Position numbers and translations under genes: made by a program. Source: Anomaloglossus baeobatrachus (lineage: Eukaryota; Chordata; Amphibia; Anura; Aromobatidae). From it: a stretch of DNA of 64,000 nucleotides. Positions 1 through 10,272 of the stretch are shown piece by piece. A model generated the notes under the pieces. The model did no database searches, was not told the DNA's origin, and saw only the letters and a program-made list of their open reading frames with translations. The stretch's first letter is position 1. Each line of letters begins with the position of its first letter. The stretch is taken from NCBI RefSeq assembly GCF_048569485.1, contig NC_134357.1, positions 229,145,735-229,209,734 on the forward strand, given 5' to 3'.

Positions 1-389
1 GGGGGGCCCTGCCGCGTCGAAGGTGCACGCTTCCCTGCTGCAGTGACCCGGAAGTATACAGGAGCACTTCCGGGGGAGCGGCCGGGAAGGTTCCTTGTGA
101 AGCCCGTGGTCCCCTCCATCCTGGCCGGACGCTGCACTGGTGAGTCTATTGCGGTCGGGCCGGAGCCTTTTTCTCTGACGCATGCTGTGGCGCGGGCTGC
201 GCCTTCTGGCTGCACGGTGGGTGCGTTGTGTCCGGGGCCGCGTCCCCACGCTGTTTCCTCGGCGGTGTCCCGGCAGTGCACGGGGGATCGTCCCGGAGTC
301 CCTGCCTGCGCTAGTCCGGGGTCGGTGTGTGGTTTCGGGCCGGGGCTGTGTGGCTTCCTGATCGGGCTTTGGAGCTGGATTCTGCCGCA
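1..389 (+). promoter_or_regulatory. CpG-rich promoter-like segment, possible first exon
   Basis: The first 390 bases are GC- and CpG-rich and not yet repetitive, unlike what follows. An inverted pair of ETS-type cores is visible: CCGGAAGT at 48-55 and ACTTCCGG at 66-73. A consensus-like splice donor, CACTG/GTGAGT, has its GT at 140-141. Paired ETS sites in CpG-rich DNA are common in TATA-less vertebrate promoters, so this could be the promoter and first exon of a host gene transcribed rightward. It could also be the edge of an unrecognised repeat. No coding sequence can be assigned, and the 121-codon open frame here looks like a by-product of GC richness. Confidence 0.25.
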
Positions 390-2560
390 TGGCCTGGGGC
401 CCCTGTAGCCTCTGTGTTTGCCTGGCCCCCTGTGCCTCTGTGGACTCCTGGCCCCTGTGGCCTCCGTGGACTTCGGGGCCCTATGGCCTCTGTGGACTCC
501 AGGCCCCTGTGGCCTCTGTGGACTCCAGGCCCCTGTGGCCTCTGTGGACTTCAGGCCCCTGTGGCCTCTGTGGACTCCTGGCCCCTGTGGCCTCTGTGGA
601 CTCCTGGCCCCTGTGGCCTCTGTGGACTCTGGGCCCCTGTGGACTCCTGGCTCCTGTGGCCTCTGTGGACTCCGGGCCCCTGTGGCCTCTGTGGACTCCT
701 GGCCCCTGTGGCCCCTGTAAGCTCCTGGCTCCTGTGGGCTCTGTGGCCTCGTGGGCCCTGTCGCCTCCTGGCCCCCTGTGGGCGCCTGGCACCTGTGGCC
801 TCTGTGGGTCCTGACCCCTGTGGCCTCTAGGGCCTCCTGGTCCCTATGGGCTCCGGGCCCCTGTGACTCTGTGTCTTCTGGCCCTTGTGGTCTGTGTGTT
901 TTTCCTGGCCCATGAGGCCTGTGTGTGTCCTTCCGGCCTCTGGACATCTGTGCCTCCTGGCCTCTGGGCCCCCTGGCCTCTGTGGCCTCGGGGCCTCCTG
1001 GCCTCTGTGGCCTCTGGGCCTCCTGGCCTTATGTGGCCTCTGGGCCTCCTGGCCTTATGTGGCCTCTGGTCCTCCTGGCCTCTGTGGCCTCGGGCCCTCC
1101 TGGTGTCTGTGGCCTCTGTGTCCTCTGTCCTCAGGTCTCGCGCCCTCCTGGCCTCTGGCCTTCCCGGTCTCTGAGCCTCCTAGCCTTTGCGCTTCTGGGG
1201 GTTGGATCTCTGGACCTCCTGGTCCCTGTACCTCCGGGCCTCCGGACTTCCTGACCTCGGGCCTCTGTGTCTCTGGGCCTCGTGCTCCGGGCCTCGTGCT
1301 TCATGGCTTGTGCCTCGGTTCCTCTGTGCTGCCTGCCCTTGGTCCTCTGTGCCTCTTGGCCTTGGTCCTCTGTGTTGCCTGCCCTTGGGCCGCCGGGCCT
1401 CCTGGCCTGGGGCCGCTGTGTCTCCTGGCCTGGAGCCGCTGTCCCTCCTGGCCTTTGGCCGCTGTACCTTCGGGCCTCGGGCCTCTGTGCCTTCTTGACC
1501 TCGGGCCTTTGTACTTCTTGGCCTCGGGCCTTTGTGCCTCCTGGCCTCGGTGCCTCCTGCCTTCGGGCCTCTATGTGTACTGTCCCTGTGCCTTGGACTT
1601 CCTGGCTGCGCGCCTTGGTTGCCTCCTGGCCTCGTGCCTCCTGCCTCGATGCCTCTGGCCTCTTGGCTTCCTCGTCTCTGTGGCTTCAGGGCCTCTCTGT
1701 GGCTTCCTGGCCTCTGTGTGGCTTCCTGGCCTCTGTGTGACTTCCTGCCTCTGTGTGGCTTCCTGGCCTCTGTATGGCTTCCGGGCCTCTGTGTGCCTTC
1801 CGGGCCTCTGTGTGGCTTCCGGGCCTCTGTGTGGCTTCCTGGCCTGTGTGTGGCTTCCGGGCCTGTGTGTGGCTTCCTGGCCTGTGTGTGGCTTCCTGGC
1901 CTGTGTGTGGCTTCCTGGCCTGTGTGTGGCTTCCTGGCCTGTGTGTGACTTCCTGGCCTGTGTGTGACTTCCTGGCCTGTGTGTGGCTTCCTGGCCTGTG
2001 TGTGGCTTCCTGGCCTGTGTGTGGCTTCCTGGTCTCTGTGTGGCTTCCTGGCCTCTGTATGGCTTCCGGGCCTCTGTGTGCCTTCCGGGCCTCTGTGTGC
2101 CTTCCGGGCCTCTGTGTGCCTCCGGGCCTCTGTGTGGTTTCCGGGCCTCTGTGTGGCTTCCGGCCCTCTGTGTAGCTTCGGGGCCTCCTGGCCTCTGTGC
2201 CTCTTGGCCTTTGTCGTCTTGGCCCTTGTGCCTCGATGCCTCTTACCTCTTGGCCTCCGTGCCTCTTGGCCTTTGTCATCTTGGCCCTTGTGCGTCTGTG
2301 CCTCTGGGCCTCTGTACCTCTTGGCCCTTGTGCCTCGATGCCTCTTACCTCTTGGCCTCCATGCCTCTTGTCCTCCGTGCCTCTTGGCCTCTTGGCCTCT
2401 TGGCCTCTTGGCCTCTGTGCCTCTTGAGCTTTGTGCCTCTTGAGCTTTGTGCCTCTTGAGCTTTGTGCCTCTTGGGCTCTGTGCCTCTTGGGCTCTGTGC
2501 TTCTTGGGCTTTGTGCCTCCTGGGCCCTGTGCTTCTGTGCCTCTGTGCCTCTTGGCATCT
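390..2560. repeat. GC-rich minisatellite with drifting period
   Basis: A long degenerate tandem array. From about 400 to 720 the period is 26 bp (built on CTGTGGCCTCTGTGGACTCC). From about 1690 to 2170 it is 19 bp (TGTGTGGCTTCCTGGCC with small variants; starts at 1871, 1890 and 1909). Between and after these lie looser GGCCTCTGTG and GCCTCTTGGC motifs. Stop codons are rare in several frames of such repeats, which explains the long open frames on both strands, up to 550 codons on the minus strand. I do not treat any of them as genes. Confidence 0.85.
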
Positions 2561-3340
2561 GTGCCTCGGGACCTCCTGGTCGTGTGAGCCTGTGTTCTCA
2601 TCCTGCGTCTCTGGGACTTGCGCTTTTGTGCTTGCTCCTTGCGGCGCTCCTGCCTTGCACCTCTGCCGCCTTGCGCCTCCCTGGCCTTCCGCCTGGCCTG
2701 GCGCCTCGGGCTTCCTGCTTCTCCTCTGAGTCTCTTCTCCTCCTCGTCCGGTACGGTGCTGTACCTGTTCCTCTGTCTCGTGGTCGCCCTTGCCTCTCCT
2801 GGGCGTGTTCGCGCCTGTCCGGCCCTGTCCATTTGTCCCTCCTACCTTGGGGTGTTCCGGTTCAGGTTGTTCTCCTGCAGCGCGGGGTGTCTTTGGGTTC
2901 TTTCCCGCGCGGGGTGTTTTCTCCATTCCTTTCGTTTCGGAGGGCTCTGTCCTCGCCTATGTCGCTAGATCGGCCCCTTGGCGGGGGGGTTTGGTTTTTG
3001 TTCTTTGTTCTTGTCTTTCAGGATTCCGGCTGTGGTCCTCGCGTGGCGTGCCGTCCCTTGTCTCGATGGCTGTGGACTGCTGTTTCCCTATCGTCTGTGG
3101 TGAAGCGAGTTCCTCTGGCCTCCTCGGTATCGGATCCTTCTTCTGGGCGGTAACCTCCCCCTTGGGTGGCTGTGACCAGTGTCTCCATCGGTGGTATTGC
3201 ACGGCTGCGTCCTGGTCCTCTCCGTCCGCCTTTCCGGGCTCTGCCGGCTTGCCTTTGTTCTTCTCCTGTCTTCCGTTGGAGGCTTGGTCCTTCGCGCAGT
3301 TTTTCCCACCCTCTGAGTGTATTCTCTCTAAGTCTCTCGT
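2561..3340. other. GC-rich stretch with no recognised gene
   Basis: Non-tandem, C- and T-rich sequence following the minisatellite. Overlapping open frames in several phases show no recognisable domain. The last part (CTCTCGTGGGTGCTGTCGTG, about 3335-3354) is repeated at 3595-3613, so the right edge already belongs to the next inverted-repeat family. No further feature is supported. Confidence 0.4.
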
Positions 3341-3824
3341 GGGTGCTGTCGTGACGAAAGGAAAAGACTATATTACTTACCGGTAATGGGATTTTCCTGA
3401 GTCCACGACAGCACCCTTTACACCCCTGCCCTTTCTTGTTTGTTTTTTCACCATTTGGTGTCCTGGGATTTGTCTATTTTGTATATTCATTCATTGGCGG
3501 TTCCTCTCCCGGTTCTCTGCAACCAACTGATGAGGGAGGGGGACTGCCCCTTTTTTATCTGTAGGTTTCCTGTCCTGAAGGGGGCGGATCCCTCTCTCGT
3601 GGGTGCTGTCGTGGACTCAGGAAAATCCCATTACCGGTAAGTCAGGGCCGGCTCCAGGTTTTTGTGGGCCCCGGGCGGAAGAGTCCCAGTGGGCCCCATC
3701 CACACACAGACACCGATACGAACACGTACATATACATATTTAAAGACAAACTCACAAAAATACATATAAACAGACAAATCTATACAGTCATATACACTTA
3801 CAGACAGACACACACACACACACA

Positions 3825-4500
3825 AACACAAGTCTGCTGCATACAGACAGACACACACACACAAGTCTGCTACATACAGACAGACAAACACACACAACTC
3901 AGCTACATACAGACAAACACACACAACTCAGCTACATACAGACAAACACACACAACTCTGCTACATACAGACAAACACACACAACTCTGCTACATACAAA
4001 CACACACAACTTTGCTACATACAGACAAACACATACAACTCTGCTACATACAGACAAACACACACAACTCTGCTACATACAAACACACACAACTCTGCTA
4101 CATACAAACACACACAACTCTGCTACATACAGACAAACACATACAACTCTGCTACATACAGACAAACACACACAACTCTGCTACATACAGACAAACACAC
4201 ACAACTCTGCTACATACAGACAAACACACACAACTCTGCTACATACAAACACATACAACTCTGCTACATACAGACAAACACATACACAACTCTGCTACAT
4301 ACAGACAAACACACACAACTCTTCTACATACAGACAAACACACACAACTCTGCTACATACAGACAAACACATACACAACTCTGCTACATACAGACAAACA
4401 CAACTCTACTACATACAGACAAACACATACAACTCTGCTACATACAGACAAACACACACAACTCTGCTACATTCAGACAAATGCACACAACTCTGCTGCT
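3825..4500. repeat. About 29-bp minisatellite inside the hAT element
   Basis: More than 20 copies of a unit built from CTCTGCTACATACAGACAAA followed by CACACACAA. Some copies lack the CAGACAAA part, so the period alternates between about 21 and 29 bp. The 375-codon open frame through it is simple-sequence peptide (HTQLCYIQT repeats) and is not a gene. Confidence 0.9.
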
Positions 4501-4504
4501 CTGT

Positions 4505-4745
4505 GGGGCCCACACCCGCGGCTCGGCGGGGACAGTACCCGCAGCAGCACCCGCGGCTCGGCGGGGCCCACACCCGCGGCTCGGCGGCGACAGCACCCGC
4601 GGCTCGGCGGGGCCCACACCCGCGGCTCGGCGGGTACAGCACCCGCGGCAGCACCCGCCGCTTGGCGGGGACAGCACCCGCGGCAGCACCCGCGGCTCGG
4701 CGGGGCCCACACCCGCGGCTCGGTGGGTACAGCACCCGTGGAATC
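4505..4745. repeat. GC-rich minisatellite inside the hAT element
   Basis: Repeats of CACCCGCGGCTCGGCGGG with GCCCACA, GACAGCA or TACAGCA spacers, immediately after the TACATACAGACA array. CpG-rich. Open frames on both strands are repeat artefacts. Confidence 0.88.
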
Positions 4746-5178
4746 GGCGGGGGGGATTGGCAGGGGCCAGGGCATACATCTGGGGGGTTAGAAGCAGCTC
4801 ACCGGGGCCCATAATGGGGAGGCGGGGAGGGCACTTACCCGATTAGGTCACGGTGGAGAGGGGGCCCACACAGCGCCGGACAGAAGCTCGCCTCCTTCAT
4901 CTGTGGGACTGAGAAGGCGGTAGCTCCGCCCACAGATGAAATTCAAACGAGGATGTCTGCGCGCCTTAAAGTGACGGCGCCGCAGATTGCTGCCGAGGAC
5001 TGCGGTCCCCGGAACTCGGCCAGGGACCGCAGAACTGTAAAGGCGAGTGGGCCCCGGCCAAGGGACAGGAGAACTGACGAGGCCGAGTGGGCCCCCCCGG
5101 CTCTCCAGGGCCCCGGCATTTGCCCGGGTTTGCCGGGTGCTGACGCCGGCCCTGCGGTAAGTAATACAGTCTTTTTTA

Positions 5179-5256
5179 GCAGGACAGCCGGGACTCGAAC
5201 TTGTGAACTAATTCCTAATCCTTATGCAGTAGCTCTACCCATTGAGCCACTGCCTC
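5179..5256 (-). repeat. tRNA-like module, copy 1
   Basis: On the minus strand a D-arm-like box A (GTGGCTCAATGGGTAGAGC) is followed about 30 nt later by a box-B-like GTTCGAGTCCC. The D stem GCTC/GAGC pairs, but the T stem does not close well, so this is not a functional tRNA gene. It looks like the Pol III promoter head of a SINE-type repeat. A conserved stretch of about 75 bp on its right (ATTTGGTAATCTTGACCTCT...) recurs beside the other copies. Confidence 0.6.
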
Positions 5257-5331
5257 TAATGAACAGCATAGGAAGATTTGGTAATCTTGACCTCTGTATT
5301 TCAGTAGAGAATCCAGAAGTGGATTATTCAG

Positions 5332-5693
5332 CTACAAAGAGGAGAGAGAGAGGGAAAAAGAGAGAGAGAGAAAAAGAGAGAGAGAGGGATAAAGAGAGAA
5401 GAGAGAGAGAGAAAGAGAGAGAGAGAGAAAAAGAGAAAAAGAGAGAGAGAGGAAAAAAGAGAGCGAGAGAAAAAGAGAGAGGGAGAAAGAGAGAAAAAGA
5501 GAGAGAGAAAAAGAGACAGCGGGAGAAAGAGAGAAAAAGAGAGAGAGAAAGAGAGAGAAAAAGAGAGAGAGAAAAAAAGAGCCATAAAGCAAGAAAAAGA
5601 GAGAGAAAGAGAGAAAAATAGAGAAAAAGTGAGAGAAAAAGAGATAGAAAAAGAGAGAGAGAGAAAAAGAGAGAGAAAGAGAGATAGAAAAAA

Positions 5694-5725
<32 letters not shown>

Positions 5726-6032
5726 GGGGGGAGAAAGAGAGAAAAAGAGAGAGAGAAAAAGAGAGAGAAAGAGAGATAGAAAAAAAGAGAGAAAGAGAGA
5801 GAGAGAGAGGGGGGGAGAAAGAGAGAAAAAGAGAGAGAGAAAAAGAGAGAGAAAGAGAGACAGAGAGAGGGAGAAAGAGCGAAAAAGAGAGAACGAGAGA
5901 AAAGGAGAAAAAAGGAGAAAAAAAGAGAGAAAAGCAGAGAACAAGAGAGAGAGAAAAAAATAGAGAAAAAGAGAGAGAGAGAAAAAGAGAGAGAGGAGAG
6001 AGAGAGAGAGAGAGAAGAGAGAGGAGAGAGCA
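5332..6032. repeat. GA/GAAA-rich simple repeat array
   Basis: About 700 bp of imperfect purine repeat (GAGAGA mixed with GAAAAAGA), lying between a tRNA-like module on the left and a unique block beginning GCAATGCAGCCTCATTCCGT on the right. The open frames (Lys/Arg/Glu on plus, Ser/Leu/Phe on minus) are repeat artefacts. Confidence 0.95.
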
Positions 6033-6188
6033 ATGCAGCCTCATTCCGTGAACTGCTCCGATTTTAGAGGTGTGTCCCGTGGCTTACAGCTGATGTACGG
6101 CTCCTCCCCTCAGTGCATAATTAAATTATAATTATAAATAAATAATAATTATAATTTAAAATTAAAAATAAATTAAATTAAATTCTTT
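6033..6188. repeat. Composite-repeat spacer: unique block and AT-rich tract
   Basis: The block GCAATGCAGCCTCATTCCGT...CTCCCCTCAGTGCATAATT is followed by an AT-rich tract of TAATTATAAATAAATAATAA type. The same arrangement, in the same order before a tRNA-like module, occurs at 25458-25612 and 25899-26059. Confidence 0.75.
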
Positions 6189-6264
6189 AGCGGGATGGCT
6201 GGGACTTGAACTCATGAACTAATTCTCCTTAGGCAGTAGCTCCACCCATTGAGCCACTGCCTCT
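6189..6264 (-). repeat. tRNA-like module, copy 2
   Basis: Same minus-strand module as at 5179-5256, with box A GTGGCTCAATGGGTGGAGC and box-B-like GTTCAAGTCCC. It is followed on the right by the same ATTTGATAATCTTGACCTCT block, but here the GA array is absent and a unique block follows directly. Confidence 0.6.
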
Positions 6265-6310
6265 AATGAAAAGCATAGGAAGATTTGATAATCTTGACCT
6301 CTGTATTGCA

Positions 6311-6991
6311 ATAGAGATATATCACACGCAGGCACTACCTGAGTGAAGTCTCCGGTGACAGTCTCAGTTGCTGCGTGGACCTAACACAGAGCGCTCGTGT
6401 TCTACGGCTCTCCCTGTCAGCTTCATGTAGCAGAGCTGAAAGCGTCATGTGGATTACTTTGGACCTGGATTGTTGTTTGGGGATTAATAAAGAGGTACAT
6501 GAGGGATTTTTGTCTTTTATTCCAAATAAAGGATTTTTCGTTGTGTGTGTTTATTTACTTTCACTTACATGTTAATCATGGAAGGTATCTCGGGGAGACG
6601 CCTGTCATGTTTTAACCCCTTATTACCCCAATTGCCACCGCACCAGGGCAATTTGGGATGAGCCGGGTAGAATCCCGGGACTGTCACATCTAATGGATGC
6701 GGCAATTCTGGGCGGCTGCTGGCTGATATTGTTAGGGTGGTGGGCTCCGCATAACGTGGCGCTCCCCATCCTGACAATACCAGCCATGTGGCTTTATCCT
6801 GGCTGGTATCAAAATTGGGGGGAACCGCAGTTTGTTTGTTTTTTTTTTTTATTATTTATTTTACTGCACGGTATAGACCCGCCCGTGGGCGGCTGTGATT
6901 GGTTGCAGTGAGACAGCTGTCACTCATCGTGGGGCAGTGTCATACAAACATATTCATTCCATTGTATGAACTCAATGCTATTGCATCGGTT
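6311..6991. repeat. Dispersed repeat block R, copy 1 (empty Helitron site)
   Basis: Blocks CACGCAGGCACTACCTGAGTG, GGGGATTAATAAAG, CATGGAAGGTATCTCGGGGA and ATTGCCACCGCACCAGGGCA appear in the same order at 28452-28665 plus 30073-30430. The string TTCCAAATAAAGG at 6520-6532 is the uninterrupted form of the site occupied by the Helitron at 28666-30072. No coding capacity is seen. Confidence 0.75.
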
Positions 6992-6995
6992 GTAT

Positions 6996-8161
6996 TGTGG
7001 CGCCCTGGACAAGCCAGGACGTCACAGGTACTGCAACAACACACCCCACACCCCGGTTAGGCACATCAGTCACACACAAATCCTTGTTGCCTCCCTCCAG
7101 GGGCTGATGTCCACACCAGGTGGGGTGGAGCCAGGCGGTTGGCCCCACCCACTGAGGAGTTCACAGTCCTGGAGGCGGGAAAGGAAGTCAGTCAATTAGG
7201 GAGAGTGAAGGAGTAAGTGGCAAGTGAGGAGCAGTCTGACCATGTCCGGGTACGTGGCCCGGGCACCGTACAGCAAGGTTGGCAGACGGTGGTGACCGTC
7301 TGCAGGTGAGGCCGATCGACGAGGAACCGTAGGACCGGGGTCGGGCGGTGGCCCGCCGGTACCGAACCGGGGTGCGAAGAGAAGCCAGCACCATTCGGCA
7401 GGGCCTACGGACCCCGACCAGGCTTGGAGTCGCCGTTAAACCGGTCAAATCTGTTAGCGACGGGAACCTCCGGGGTTTCCCAGCAGCAAAGACCCGACTG
7501 AAGGCAACCATCCAAACCGTGAAGGGAAATACAGTCACCGCCAAGGCTACAATTCCCAGGGCCAGAGCCTGCGGGCAAAAGGAGCTCCTCCGGCGCCTAT
7601 CCAAGCTGGGGGGCGGGTTACCGGTGGGAAGCCATCGGGGCCGCAAACACACCACAGGCGCAGGGAAAGGCAGTCACCGCCAACCTACCGGGAGTGACCA
7701 CCGCAGCCGGCTGCGGGACCCGTCCATCCAGCCGTTTGTTTTACCAAAGACTCCGTATACGTCATTGGCTGAGTGAGTACCACCGTGCCGTCTGGCACTG
7801 CGCTGCCCCGCGACCGTGCACCTCACCAAACCCTGCCATCCACATTCCAGTCACCTCACCGGGCCACGGGACCACCAAAACCCCCCTACCCACGGAGGGG
7901 AGAGAAACATCTCGGCTGCTGCCTGTCATCGCTCCCGGGATCCCTGTCCAGAGCAGCGGTGGTGTCCCAACCTCACCACAAACTGTGGGTGGCGTCACGG
8001 ACCGACTTCCCAAACCCCAAAAACTATCCCCTTTCACTCACAGGTGAGGAGGGCCGCTCGAGTCCCCGGATCCGGCCCACCGCTCGAACCACCGAGCAGC
8101 AAGCAGCAGCACCGCCGGACCCGAGCGTGGTGAGCGCACCTCCCCCTCCCCGCCCGCGACA
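6996..8161 (+). mobile_element. Solo Ty3/Gypsy-type LTR (LTR-1)
   Basis: Begins TGTGGCGCCCTGGACAAGCC and ends CCCGCCCGCGACA, with the 4-bp flanks GTAT (6992-6995) and GTAT (8162-8165). TG...CA ends with a 4-bp duplication and no internal region indicate a solo LTR left by LTR-LTR recombination. It is clearly related to the LTRs at 34029-35216, 38221-38734 and 59817-60441 (shared GACGGTGGTGACCGTCTGCA, ACCCACGGAGGGGAGA and GGTGGCGTCACGGAC). Fossil. Confidence 0.85.
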
Positions 8162-8165
8162 GTAT

Positions 8166-8337
8166 TTTGCTAGGAATATTTTATTGTATGACATGATTCT
8201 TTATATATATGGGATGCCTTTAGTATCATGCTCTGTGCCACTTAATAGGTCTTAGACTATTTGAGAGATGTTTTTTTTTTCTCTTTATTGGTACTTAAAA
8301 TGTTTATTGTGTTAATATTGAATAATAAATGTATTTT
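8166..8337. other. AT-rich spacer
   Basis: AT-rich single-copy-looking sequence between LTR-1 and the palindromic element at 8338. No gene or motif is seen. Confidence 0.4.
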
Positions 8338-9523
8338 TATATTTTTCGCTTTATAAGATGCACAGAATATACGGATTATATACTGCAGGGCCCAGGGCAG
8401 GTGGGGGCAGCTCTGGAGCAGTGCTGGAGGCTGAGGCAAGCTGGTGGAGGCTGGTGAACGCTGCAGGAGGCAGCAGGAGATCTCCTGCTCCCGCTCATAT
8501 AATATGCACGGCCACTGTCCATCACCGTGGTGCTGAAACCGCACCGCGGTGATGGGCTGGGGGAGCGGCGCATATTATATTTGCCTGCGCCCCCCTTTGA
8601 TGGCACATGCCCCCCCCCCCCCCTGTGTTAGATATGGCCCCCATGCTGCTGCCCATAGTAAAATAAAAAAAACTCCTTACTTACCTCCTCCAGCGTGTCT
8701 CCCTGGTCTCCCTGCTGCCGCTCTGATCAGGCACGCAGAGATGTCACTCTGTTGTGCCGATCACATGACCGGCACCGAGAACCAGGAAGTGCAGGAGCTC
8801 AGCAGCACGGAGGGAGACATGAGGGAGGACAGAGCTGGAGACGGTAAGTAAAGAGTTTTTTATTTTGCTATGGGCAGCAGCATGGGAGCCATATCAAACA
8901 CAGGGGGACGTGTGCCATCTATAGCGGGCCATGGGCAGCACAGGGGGACGTGTGCCATCCATAGGGGGCCATGGGCAGCACAGTGGGATGTTTGCCATCC
9001 ATAGGGGGCCATGGGCAGCACAGGGGGTTGTGTGCCATCCATAGGGGGCCATTGGCAGCACAGGGGGATGTGTGCCATCCATAGGGGGCCATGGGCAGCA
9101 CAGGGGGACGTGTGCCATCCATAGGGTGCCATGGGAAGCACAGGGGGACGTGTGCCATCCATAGGAGACCTGTGCCAGCTGTAGGAGACGTGTGCCATCT
9201 ATAGGAGACCTGTGCCAGCTGTAGGGGACTTGTGCCAGCAATAGGGGGACGTGTTCCATCAATGGGGGACATGTGGCATCACTGGGGGATGTGTGCCAGC
9301 ACAAGGGGGCTATATTCAATATAAGGGGGACATATCCAGATTAAGGGGGCTAATTTTAAGATGGGGGGGCTATGAGGGACATATACGCTATATGATTTGT
9401 TAGACGGACACTGCCATTATAAGACGGACCCCATTTAACATTAAAAAAAAAAAATATCTTTTCCTTCACCAAATTTGGGAATGCATCTTATAATCAGGTG
9501 TGTCTTATAAAGTGAAAAATACG
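8338..9523. mobile_element. Non-autonomous DNA element with short terminal inverted repeats
   Basis: The ends ATTTTTCGCTTTATAAGATG (8341-8360) and CTTATAAAGTGAAAAAT (right end 9520) are inverse to each other. Inside, 8599-8686 is inverted at 8845-8922 (shared GGCCCCCATGCTGCTGCCCA type blocks). A third palindrome near 8485-8575 pairs CATATAATATG-type blocks. The right half carries a 40-bp minisatellite. No transposase is seen. The superfamily is left open because no target duplication is clear. Confidence 0.65.
8885..9300. repeat. 40-bp minisatellite
   Basis: Units start with GGGCAGCACAGGGGGACGTG, at 8933, 8973, 9013 and so on, and decay rightwards into 20-bp half units (GTGCCAGCTGTAGGAGAC). 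Three units are exactly 40 codons, so all frames can stay open; the three overlapping minus-strand frames are artefacts. Confidence 0.9.
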
Positions 9524-10272
9524 GTATCTGAAATGATTATGGGCTCTCTCTATTATGTTGTAGGTCTACATATGGTGTATTTATTAGGAGTCCTTAGTGG
9601 TCATAAAAGAAATAAAAAACATTGTAAAAATGGACACTCATTTCCTTTATTTTGCCACCAATATCATGCAATATCAGCAAAAAAAAATGTTTGCACCATA
9701 ATCCACAAGACCCAATTTCAAAAGTAATATTTAGGAAAATGTTTCAATGGATCTATAAAATGGCTACGTTACCCAAGCTGGTGCAAAATTCCCACTGAGA
9801 ATCCAGGTCAAAGTCTGAGGTTTTAGAACACCAATAGGCATGATCCATCCGATAATTGGGAATGCAAGAGTAATATAAACGCTGGAAATAGGTAAACGGA
9901 AACACACAATTTGAGGATGTCACATTCAGACCTGAGAAAAGACAGGCAATTATAACTCTACACTCTTGTCCTCATGCTTCATGTAAATCCTGCATTATGC
10001 TTCATAAAAAAATATTTCTCACCTTCTGACATTTTCACCAGTTGAACTAGAGAAAATTTGGAAAAAGACATGAAGTTAATGCATTTTTCTGATAGTGTAT
10101 AACACATTTCACTGTATGGACAAATCTTTGGCGTTATAGTACAAAAGTTTCATGGTACTTAAATTCTGATGGCTTATTGTCGGTTCTTCATACATGATCA
10201 GTCTGACCTCAATACTTGCGCTGATCATCCAAACAAAGGCAGAAGGGGACACTGCTGTTAATGAATTTTCAT
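9524..10272. other. AT-rich spacer, nothing recognised
   Basis: About 750 bp of AT-rich, non-repetitive-looking sequence with no long open frame, no tandem repeat and no terminal-repeat signature that I can see. Confidence 0.4.

Larger units (their letters stand above)
3643..5154. mobile_element. Non-autonomous hAT element
   Basis: The ends are CAGGGCCGGCTCCAG and its imperfect inverse TGACGCCGGCCCTG. They are flanked by a perfect 8-bp duplication CGGTAAGT at 3635-3642 and 5155-5162. An 8-bp target duplication and CAG...CTG ends are hallmarks of the hAT superfamily. The 1512-bp body holds two minisatellites and GC-rich filler but no transposase, so it depends on an enzyme supplied in trans. 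The perfect duplication suggests moderate to young age. Confidence 0.88.
3361..5175. mobile_element. Inverted-repeat (MITE-like) element, split by a hAT insertion
   Basis: A perfect 42-bp inverted repeat lies at 3375-3416 and 3601-3642, from ACTTACCGGTAATGGG inward to CACGACAGCACCC. The repeat continues outward: the left flank AAAGACTATATT matches, in inverse, the sequence directly after the hAT element (AATACAGTCTTT, 5163-5174). The original element was therefore about 300 bp and its right arm was cut by the hAT at 3643-5154. A third copy of GGGTGCTGTCGTG at 3341-3353 can pair with CACGACAGCACCC at 3404-3416. No coding capacity is seen. The superfamily cannot be assigned from the termini alone. 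Confidence 0.65.

Noticed and set aside
1180-2832. 550-codon minus-strand open frame rich in Arg/Gly/His/Thr
   Set aside because: It lies entirely over the minisatellite, and parallel long frames exist in other phases and on the plus strand; the protein is only the repeat translated.
3830-4500. CRISPR-like array
   Set aside because: Unit spacing is continuous with no unique spacers, in a eukaryotic transposon; it is a minisatellite.
3664-4791. 375-codon plus-strand frame (HTQLCYIQT repeats)
   Set aside because: Tandem-repeat translation inside a non-autonomous hAT element.
5179-5256. Functional tRNA gene
   Set aside because: Box A and box B are present but the T stem and acceptor stem do not pair, and four copies sit in the same repeat context.
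8860-9319. Three overlapping minus-strand frames with PMDGTRPPVLPMAPYGW repeats
   Set aside because: 40-bp unit is open in all phases; artefact of the minisatellite.
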